A program made the position numbers and the translations under genes. The notes under the pieces are model-generated. The model was not told the DNA's origin and searched no databases. It saw only the letters and a program-made list of their open reading frames with translations. Below, in pieces: positions 6,146-11,895 of a DNA stretch of 11,895 nt (positions are counted from its first letter, which is position 1; the number at the start of each line of letters is the position of its first letter). The DNA is from Spirochaeta sp. (lineage in GTDB: Bacteria > Spirochaetota > Spirochaetia > DSM-2461), in NCBI GenBank assembly GCA_030592625.1, contig JAUVIY010000051.1, forward strand, positions 1 through 11,895, written 5' to 3'.

Positions 6146-7483
6146 ATGAAGACAGTACTTGTATTCGGCACATTCGATGTTATACACCCCGGTCATCAAT
6201 GGTTTCTCCGCAATGCGGCAAAACATGGGAACCGGCTTGTCGCCGTCGTTTCCCGGGATACCTTTGTTCGCGAATGGAAAGGAGCAGCTCCTGTAAAGGA
6301 TGAAAAGGCCAGGATTGAAGCTCTTGAATTATCGGGATTGGTGGATCAAGCCGTTCTGGCTGATCCTGAAATCCGCACATACGGCGTCGTTCTCGATATA
6401 AAGCCGGATGTCATCTGTCTGGGTCATGATCAGGGAGCATTGATGGATGACCTCGAAGCCTGGATCGATCGTATCGGGGGCAGCCCGCCTGATATTCATA
6501 TACTGCCTCCCTGGAAACGAAAGATATTCAGTTCTACGAGAAGGAACAGGGTGCTGCAGGGAGCAGGTGGAGATAATACTTCGACTGCCTGGATTCTCTC
6601 GATGCTGATGATTGTCGCCATGATATTCTTCGGATTCAGCTGGGTGTCGGGAAAACGGATCAGTTCGATCGCTCCGCCTGCAACATTGGCATTTATCCGT
6701 TTCGCACTCACAGCATTCTGTTTTCTTCCATTGATGATCGGAAAACGCCTTCCAGGTATATCAAAGGGCAGGAAAACAGCAGGATGGCTCTGGTCCATTG
6801 CGGCAGCATTAGCGATTTCCGCATATAACCTGCTGTTTTTCATTGGACTGGGATCGGGCCTGGCAGGTAAAGGCGGTCTCATCGTCACGACACTGAATCC
6901 CTTATTTACCTTTCTCATAGTCATTCTGACCAGTAAAAACCGACCCCGGAGATCCGCCGTTGCGGGAATTACCGTCGGAATAATCGGCGGTGTACTGCTG
7001 TTGGAACCTTGGCGCTACACACTTGCAGAACTGGCCGATTCGGGGAATCTGGCATTCCTGATTGCGGCTCTCGCCTGGTCGTTGCTCACGCTGATAAGCC
7101 GTAAGGCTCAGAGTATCCTGGGATTCAGATGTTTCAACCTGAGGTTATATACGATTGCAACAATACTCGTGATGCCGTTTGCCTATGCCGAGACAGGCGG
7201 GCAATTACCGACAGGAATGGACCTGGCATTCTGGGGCGACATGATTTTTATCAGCGCTGCGGTTGGGGCTTTCGGAACCGGTGTTTATTTCCTGACCGCT
7301 TCCAGGCTTGGAGCGGCCAGAGGAAGCGCGTTCACCTATCTGGTACCGGTATCCGCACTCATCTTCACCGCCGTCCTTCTCGGCGAGAAACCTGAACCTG
7401 TGATGATTGTCGGTGGACTGCTTGCAATATCAGCCGTTCTGCTGATCAATAGACCGACACATAATCGGTGCACTGAGCCCTGA
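6146..7483 (+). CDS. Fusion: RibL/TagD-type nucleotidyltransferase + EamA (DMT) transporter
   Basis: 445 residues in one uninterrupted frame. Residues 1-135 are a cytidylyltransferase-like nucleotidyltransferase: GTFDVIHPGH (8-17, with the HxGH nucleotide-binding motif), SRDTFVREWKG (36-46), KPDVICLGHDQ (86-96) and a KIFSSTRR segment (126-133) at the place of the family's ISTT-type motif. The HPGH form and SRD/LGxDQ motifs look more like archaeal RibL FAD synthetases than TagD, but substrate specificity is uncertain. After a short linker (about 135-148) residues 150-436 form an EamA/DMT transporter: about ten hydrophobic segments in two repeats, starting with FFGFSWVSGK and ending GEKPEPVMIVGGLLAISAVLLI. 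ATG follows GAGAGG at short spacing. No internal start with a good ribosome site marks a separate transporter gene. It is divergent from tetR. Some DMT proteins (RibN) carry riboflavin, so flavin transport plus nucleotidylation is one inference. Confidence 0.88.
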   Translation: MKTVLVFGTFDVIHPGHQWFLRNAAKHGNRLVAVVSRDTFVREWKGAAPVKDEKARIEALELSGLVDQAVLADPEIRTYGVVLDIKPDVICLGHDQGALMDDLEAWIDRIGGSPPDIHILPPWKRKIFSSTRRNRVLQGAGGDNTSTAWILSMLMIVAMIFFGFSWVSGKRISSIAPPATLAFIRFALTAFCFLPLMIGKRLPGISKGRKTAGWLWSIAAALAISAYNLLFFIGLGSGLAGKGGLIVTTLNPLFTFLIVILTSKNRPRRSAVAGITVGIIGGVLLLEPWRYTLAELADSGNLAFLIAALAWSLLTLISRKAQSILGFRCFNLRLYTIATILVMPFAYAETGGQLPTGMDLAFWGDMIFISAAVGAFGTGVYFLTASRLGAARGSAFTYLVPVSALIFTAVLLGEKPEPVMIVGGLLAISAVLLINRPTHNRCTEP

Positions 7484-7513
7484 GAACCCTCCCTATTCCA
7501 CTGTGGATACATC

Positions 7514-7553
7514 GTCTGTGATTGCTGAATTCGGCTTCCCGTGATTCACAGAC
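7514..7553. terminator. Weak stem-loop between convergent genes
   Basis: GTCTGTGA (7514-7521) is complementary to TCACAGAC (7546-7553) across a 24-nt loop, in the 72-bp gap between the convergent fusion gene and the AI-2E gene. Position suggests a shared terminator, but the loop is long and there is no T tract on either side. Confidence 0.3.
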
Positions 7554-7555
7554 TC

Positions 7556-8659
7556 CTAGCCGTTTTCTCTCCTTCTGTTAATGATTCTGGTAAACAGGGC
7601 GGGTTTTTTCCTTCCGGGTTTCCCGGCATTCCCCATCAATCGGGCAAGAATGGAAAGATCTTCGGAACGTTCAAGCAGTAACCGGATCATCACCATCAGG
7701 GGCACCGATAACAGCATTCCGGGGATTCCCCAGATATAACCCCAGAAGAGAAGACCGAAGATAACGGTGACGGTATTCAAGCGCAGTCGGCTACCCATCA
7801 CCATGGGTTCGATGATGCTTCCGATAATGAATTGGGATATTCCAAGCAGGATACCGAGCCCCAGGATGAGACCGAAGTTGTCGAATTGAATAATGGCCAT
7901 GAAAATCGGTAACACCGTAGCCACCATGCTGCCGATTGAAGGGATATAGTTTAAAAGGAACGCCATGAAACCCCAGAAGAGTGCGAACTGCAGACCGAAA
8001 GCCCAGCAGATAAGACCGACGGAAAAACCGGTAGCCATACTGATCATCGTCTTGATACCTATATAGGCGGAGATACTCTCCTGAGTCATATCCCACACCT
8101 GACGGGCATCACCCGATTCACCGGGCCCTGTAACGTACTCGATATAAGCCCTGTACCCCGTGGCACTGGATATAAGAATGAGATAATAGACAAGAAATAA
8201 AATCGATGATGAACCAACACTGCCCAAAACACCAAGTACAGAACCGATCAGTCCCGCAATATTGGCCGGAGAGATGACATCATTCAGTTGTGCCTGCAGA
8301 ATATCAACATTGATTCCGGGTATCGTATCCCCAACCCAGACAAGTGCTGCATTAACCCTTCTGCTGAACTGCCCGGCCAGGAAATCCTGATCCCTAATAA
8401 GCTGTTCCACGGTACCGCTGATCATAGTGATAACCAACCAGAGGATCGCCAACGTGAGGATGGCTACCAGCAAGGTAATCAGAAACCGGGGGATACGCCG
8501 TTTCTCAAGAAAATTCACCAGTGGAAGATTCAGTATGGTCAACAGACCAGCCAATGCCAGGGGAATCAAGAGCCCGGAAAGTTCCTTGAGAACGTTAAAA
8601 ACGACGATGATAAGCAGAATAAGCAGGATATTCCGGATGCTTTTCGAATAATCTCCCAT
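7556..8659 (-). CDS. AI-2E family transporter (TqsA/PerM-like)
   Basis: 367 residues, the usual length for this inner-membrane family. Hydrophobic helices lie at about 10-45 and 58-80, a soluble central stretch at 85-135, then further helices from 150. The family hallmarks are present: FLLNYIPSIGSMVATVLP (234-251) and the end block IIEPMVMGSRLRLNTVTV (282-299), then FWGYIWGIPGMLLSVPLMVMIR. The C-terminus is a basic cytoplasmic tail (PGRKKPALFTRIINRRREN). ATG at 8659 has GAGGAG about 9 nt upstream. Family members include the E. coli autoinducer-2 exporter TqsA and ion or metabolite exporters, so the name does not establish a quorum-sensing role. The upstream gap to the next minus-strand gene holds the second triple-hairpin repeat. 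Confidence 0.93.
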   Translation of the reverse strand: MGDYSKSIRNILLILLIIVVFNVLKELSGLLIPLALAGLLTILNLPLVNFLEKRRIPRFLITLLVAILTLAILWLVITMISGTVEQLIRDQDFLAGQFSRRVNAALVWVGDTIPGINVDILQAQLNDVISPANIAGLIGSVLGVLGSVGSSSILFLVYYLILISSATGYRAYIEYVTGPGESGDARQVWDMTQESISAYIGIKTMISMATGFSVGLICWAFGLQFALFWGFMAFLLNYIPSIGSMVATVLPIFMAIIQFDNFGLILGLGILLGISQFIIGSIIEPMVMGSRLRLNTVTVIFGLLFWGYIWGIPGMLLSVPLMVMIRLLLERSEDLSILARLMGNAGKPGRKKPALFTRIINRRRENG

Positions 8660-8704
8660 GACGGCACACTCCTCTTCGAATGAATCATAATCATAAAATT
8701 AACA

Positions 8705-8837
8705 GAGGTAATTTCAAAAATCGAGCATTTTTGAAATTACCCAGACCTTTAGAATACTTAATTTATTATTATATAATAAATTAAGTATTCGACCCCATGA
8801 CGAGATTCTTGCAAAATGGTAATTTTGAAAGAACCTC
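8705..8837 (+). repeat. 133-bp triple-hairpin repeat, copy 2
   Basis: Same length and order as the copy at 2430, with about 119 of 133 bases identical by hand alignment. Hairpin 1: stem 8707-8721 with 8727-8741, loop CGAGC. Hairpin 2: 18-bp stem 8752-8769 with 8773-8790, loop TAT. Hairpin 3: 8802-8816 with 8823-8837, loop TGGTAA, with two mismatches on the left arm (GAGATTCTTGCAAAA). Linker CAGACCTTTA is identical and GACCCCATGAC differs by one base. Flanks AACA (8701-8704) and AACC (8838-8841) are a possible decayed 4-bp target duplication. It lies between two minus-strand genes, so its orientation relative to transcription is opposite to copy 1. It ends 25 bp from the stop codon of the gene at 8863. 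Confidence 0.92.
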
Positions 8838-8862
8838 AACCGTCTTCCAGATAACGATATCT

Positions 8863-10158
8863 TCAATGGATTCTCCGAACCCATCGTATTTCCGCTTCGA
8901 AGTCACCGGCAGATGCCGGCCCATCATTCCAGTCCCTCATAAGATCCCCGATGAATATTGAGAGGATAAACCGATTTCTCCCGATATCCCATCTCCCCTT
9001 GATACGAATATCCAACAGCAGAGGACCGTGTTCCTTGTGAAATTCCACAAAAGTCTCCATCAACCACGATCCTTGAGCTGGAAAAGCATTCTCCAACTTT
9101 ATCGCCCAGCTTTCCTGCGGCTCCAATGTTCCAAGCAAGCCCAAATGAAGAAAATTGCGGTCCCAGATTATTCGTCCTTTTATACGTCGACATGCAGGTA
9201 TATCAATCTCGCTTTGTCTTGAGAATATTCGGTTCCAGTCACTTTCCAGGGATACCTGGGCTTCACCGAATCGCCACCCGAGCGCAACGCTCCCTTCATC
9301 TGTATAAAAACGAGATTCCGGGTACAAAATCTCAGCACCGGCCTCATAATCAATTGTAAACTGGAAACCTCGTGCCGGCCTGTAACGGCAATCAAAAGCA
9401 CTCCCAATTGGTACATCGATCCGATCTCCATCTGCATTCCGGAAAAACGGTGACGAAGATACTGTCCTTGACCGAACTCTCCATGGTCCTGAGGAATGTC
9501 CCAGAGAGATTGCTGCAAGCCACCCCGGCCTGAGGTTGACACCACCCGACATCATCAGAGTCAGTCCGATGCTGCCTTCATGTATCACATGCTTCAATCG
9601 ACCGGAAACAAGGCCGAAAGGTCCGTCAGGCCTCCAGGGATAATCGGGATACCAGACATCGTCGCTAATAACTTCACGGAGCAGTCCCGCTTCACCAAGA
9701 ATTTCAAATATCCAGGATTCCGTAGACACCGGTACAGCCCAGAGGACACCGGCATCGATATCCTCACGTCTTTCCCACACGACTCCGGCACGTGAATTCC
9801 AGGGCATTAAGGCCAAACCGATCCTTGAAAGTGAAAGTGATCTGAGATCGGCACGGAATAAGGTTCTCTCCGACAGCCTGGAAAGGGAATCGTGTCCCGG
9901 ATTCCTGACTTCCGCTGCAAGCCCTGCATCTCCCAGATGGCCGATAGAAAAACCAGCCGTATTCAATCCGGCAAGTACATCCGGAATTTCACTCGGAGAT
10001 AAACGACATGAGGTGCCGACGGATACCGTTGGACTCGTGTACAACAGCAATCCCCGCCATCGCTGCACTCCGTCCAGGGTTAACGAGAACTCGATATTAT
10101 CACCTGATAATGAAAGCGCCGCCAGAGTCAACAACAGTACAAAAAGAAAGTGTCTCAT
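8863..10158 (-). CDS. Exported protein of unknown function, beta-rich
   Basis: 431 residues. The N-terminus is a signal peptide (RHFLFVLLLTLAALSLSG, cleavage about residue 17-19), so the protein goes to the periplasm or outer membrane. The body is rich in short alternating strands, Trp, Arg, Gly and Ser (for example the stretches around residues 180-225 and 290-330), which suggests a beta barrel or beta-sheet envelope protein. Unlike the protein at 3344, it does not end in an aromatic residue (it ends WVRRIH), so barrel status is less certain. I do not recognise a family. ATG at 10158 is preceded by GGGG about 1-4 nt away, a weak ribosome site. The gene stands alone: ackA diverges from it, and the triple-hairpin repeat lies just after its stop. 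No promoter is obvious in the 149 bp shared with ackA. Confidence 0.72.
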   Translation of the reverse strand: MRHFLFVLLLTLAALSLSGDNIEFSLTLDGVQRWRGLLLYTSPTVSVGTSCRLSPSEIPDVLAGLNTAGFSIGHLGDAGLAAEVRNPGHDSLSRLSERTLFRADLRSLSLSRIGLALMPWNSRAGVVWERREDIDAGVLWAVPVSTESWIFEILGEAGLLREVISDDVWYPDYPWRPDGPFGLVSGRLKHVIHEGSIGLTLMMSGGVNLRPGWLAAISLGHSSGPWRVRSRTVSSSPFFRNADGDRIDVPIGSAFDCRYRPARGFQFTIDYEAGAEILYPESRFYTDEGSVALGWRFGEAQVSLESDWNRIFSRQSEIDIPACRRIKGRIIWDRNFLHLGLLGTLEPQESWAIKLENAFPAQGSWLMETFVEFHKEHGPLLLDIRIKGRWDIGRNRFILSIFIGDLMRDWNDGPASAGDFEAEIRWVRRIH

Positions 10159-10307
10159 GCCCCATTTGACTGCTCGAAAGACGTCCCTGCTTCAAACTCC
10201 GTACTTGCTTCTATGACCGACGCTATGAGAAAATAAACTTAGAGTATTCCTTTGCGCCGCGTTACTATCCATTCAACGCTACGCCATCTGCTTCGGAGGC
10301 ATTATCT

Positions 10308-11639
10308 ATGGTCATTCTCACACTCAATTGCGGTAGTTCCTCCGCTAAATACCAAGTGTACGATTGGGACAACAAGGATGTTATAGGTGTCGGAATCGTG
10401 GAACGGATCGGACAGGAAATATCCAATATAGAACAGAAGGCACCGGACAAGGATGATTATGAATACCAGAAATCCTGTCCCGATCACAAAGCGGCGGTAG
10501 CATGGATTATGCAAACCCTGGTGGATCCGGATCATGGCTGTATGAAGGACATGAGCTCTATTAAAGCCGTAGGGCATCGTATGGTTCACGGTGCCGAAGC
10601 TTTCACAAAATCCGTTATCGTCAACGACGAGGTGCTGGCTGATTTTGAATCCTTCAACCAGTTGGCACCTCTACACAATCCGGCCAATATCACCGGAATC
10701 CGGGCTGCGCAGGAAGTGCTGCCCGACATACCTCATTGTGCCATAATGGATACAGCATGGCATCAGACTATGCCGGCCACCAGCTACATGTACGCACTGC
10801 CCTACAATTGGTATAAGGAACATAAGGTGAGGCGCTACGGTTTCCACGGAACCAGCTATATCTATACCGCAAAACGGGCTTCCGTCCTCCTCGGCAAGGA
10901 TCCCATGAAGACCAATCTTATTATCGCACATATCGGGAACGGATCATCCATCTGCGCCGTCAAGGACGGTAAGAGTTATGACACATCAATGGGTATGACT
11001 CCCCTGGAAGGCCTGATGATGGGCACCCGTTCGGGTGATATCGACCCGGCTATCGTCACCTACATGATGCAGCAGGAGAATCTGACCCCTGACGCCATGG
11101 ATTCAACCCTCAATAAAAAGAGTGGAGTCCTGGGGATCACCGAAAAGTTCATCGATCGCCGTGATGTGCATGCAGGTGTTGAAAAGGGAGACGAACGTTG
11201 TACCCTGGCCCAGGATCTGGAAACCTACAGGATCCGCAAATACGTCGGTGCCTACTACGCTGCCGTCGGCCGTCTTGACGCCATCGTTTTCACCGCAGGT
11301 GTCGGAGAGATGAATCCCACATATCGATGGAAGTCCCTGAAGGGTCTCGAAGCCCTGGGCATCAAGATCGATGAAAAGAAAAATGCCGTTTCCCGGAGCC
11401 GGAACGCCGAAACCTGCATATCCACCGACAATTCTCCGGTGAAGGTATTCGTCATTCCCACCGACGAGGAACTGGTGATGACCGAGGATGCCTACGCACT
11501 GATGAATGGCACCTATGACGTCCATACATCGTTCACCTACTCCTTCCAGAGCCCTGATTACCGGAACAAGACTAGAGATGCGGCTCTACCAGGTGATATC
11601 GCGAAAACTCCTGAACTTGAGGGAATCCTGATAAAATGA
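10308..11639 (+). CDS. ackA: Acetate kinase
   Basis: 443 residues. It catalyses acetyl phosphate + ADP to acetate + ATP, the ATP-yielding step of acetate fermentation, in the cytoplasm. The ASKHA-fold signatures are intact: NCGSSS (7-12), HRMVHG (90-95), the GFHGTS motif (178-183) and the HIGNGSS phosphate loop (208-214). Residues matching the well-studied Methanosarcina enzyme are Asn7, Ser10, Ser12, Arg91, His123, Asp148, His180 and Arg241; the C-terminal catalytic Glu corresponds to Glu387 or 388 in IPTDEEL. So it should be active. The chain is about 40 residues longer than typical (about 400), with the extra after [14 protein letters not shown] as a tail of unknown role. ATG is preceded by GGAGG at 8 nt. 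No pta (phosphotransacetylase) gene is adjacent within the window. Its stop overlaps the ATG of pssA. Confidence 0.97.
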   Translation: MVILTLNCGSSSAKYQVYDWDNKDVIGVGIVERIGQEISNIEQKAPDKDDYEYQKSCPDHKAAVAWIMQTLVDPDHGCMKDMSSIKAVGHRMVHGAEAFTKSVIVNDEVLADFESFNQLAPLHNPANITGIRAAQEVLPDIPHCAIMDTAWHQTMPATSYMYALPYNWYKEHKVRRYGFHGTSYIYTAKRASVLLGKDPMKTNLIIAHIGNGSSICAVKDGKSYDTSMGMTPLEGLMMGTRSGDIDPAIVTYMMQQENLTPDAMDSTLNKKSGVLGITEKFIDRRDVHAGVEKGDERCTLAQDLETYRIRKYVGAYYAAVGRLDAIVFTAGVGEMNPTYRWKSLKGLEALGIKIDEKKNAVSRSRNAETCISTDNSPVKVFVIPTDEELVMTEDAYALMNGTYDVHTSFTYSFQSPDYRNKTRDAALPGDIAKTPELEGILIK

Positions 11640-11895
11640 AGGAACGGCGACCGATCCGGATTTTCATCCCCAATACGATAACCCTGATCAATCTGGCCAT
11701 CGGTTGTCTTGCGATAATGGAAGCCTGGAACGGTCGGTTCACATTTGCCGCGGTGTACATACTGATTTGTGCCGTTCTTGATTTCCTCGACGGTTACGTG
11801 GCCAGAATGCTCAAAGCTTATTCGGAAATCGGTAAGCAGCTCGACTCATTGGCCGATCTGGTAAGTTTTGGTGTCGCACCGGCGGCAATAGTCAC
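11636..11895 (+). CDS. pssA: CDP-diacylglycerol-serine O-phosphatidyltransferase, N-terminal fragment
   Basis: Open from ATG 11636 to the window end (86 codons plus two bases). It makes phosphatidylserine from CDP-diacylglycerol and serine at the inner membrane, the precursor of phosphatidylethanolamine. The start [20 protein letters not shown] is typical of the PssA subfamily (first helix), and the complete CDP-alcohol phosphatidyltransferase motif is present: Asp49, Asp52-Gly53, Ala56-Arg57, Gly66, Asp70 and Asp74 with the canonical spacing. The ending [14 protein letters not shown] also favours PssA over other CDP-alcohol transferases. The ATGA overlap with ackA (11636-11639) indicates translational coupling, although the two pathways are not obviously linked. 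Confidence 0.92.
   Translation, partial: MKERRPIRIFIPNTITLINLAIGCLAIMEAWNGRFTFAAVYILICAVLDFLDGYVARMLKAYSEIGKQLDSLADLVSFGVAPAAIV

Noticed and set aside
7556..8659. Quorum-sensing role from the AI-2E name
   Set aside because: The family is functionally mixed and no luxS, lsr or other autoinducer-2 gene is in the window.
8288..8683. 131-codon plus-strand frame over the AI-2E gene start
   Set aside because: The translation is a Gln/Asn/Lys-rich composition artefact antisense to a gene with strong family motifs.
9180..9545. 121-codon minus-strand frame inside the exported-protein gene
   Set aside because: It is an alternative frame of the same strand; the 431-codon frame has a signal peptide and coherent composition and is preferred.

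Overview
This is a chromosomal window from a Gram-negative (diderm) bacterium. Two proteins look exported and rich in beta strands, and one of them ends in the terminal phenylalanine typical of outer-membrane barrels. Together with an acetate kinase and these unfamiliar envelope proteins, this suggests a free-living fermentative bacterium, possibly a spirochaete. That placement is an inference from protein style, not proven by any single marker. There are no rRNA or tRNA genes, no CRISPR array and no complete insertion sequence.

Layout. At 1-2384 (+) is the end of one ABC-exporter half followed, with a 4-bp ATGA overlap, by a complete second half; they should form a heterodimeric multidrug/lipid-type exporter. 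At 2430-2562 is a 133-bp triple-hairpin repeat. At 2609-3328 (+) is an unknown protein convergent with a predicted outer-membrane protein (3344-4727 region, -); the terminator of the latter lies inside the last codons of the former. A possible 40-residue membrane peptide (4726-4848, -) overlaps the start of the outer-membrane gene. A TetR regulator (5149-5697, -) is divergent from an unusual fusion gene (6146-7483, +) that joins a RibL/TagD-type nucleotidyltransferase to an EamA (DMT) transporter. The 448-bp region between them holds two palindromes and a good tetR promoter. Next are an AI-2E family transporter (7556-8659, -), a second copy of the triple-hairpin repeat (8705-8837), an unrecognised exported protein (8863-10158, -), acetate kinase ackA (10308-11639, +) and, overlapping it by 4 bp, the start of pssA, which runs off the window.

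Two things stand out. First, the pair of 133-bp repeats: each folds into three successive hairpins. Between the copies, the loops of hairpins 1 and 2 appear inverted and a stem base pair has changed on both arms at once, as expected from conserved structure or from template switching in a mobile palindromic element. Second, the nucleotidyltransferase-transporter fusion, whose simplest reading is uptake (or export) of a small molecule coupled to its nucleotidylation, with flavin the leading but unproven candidate.
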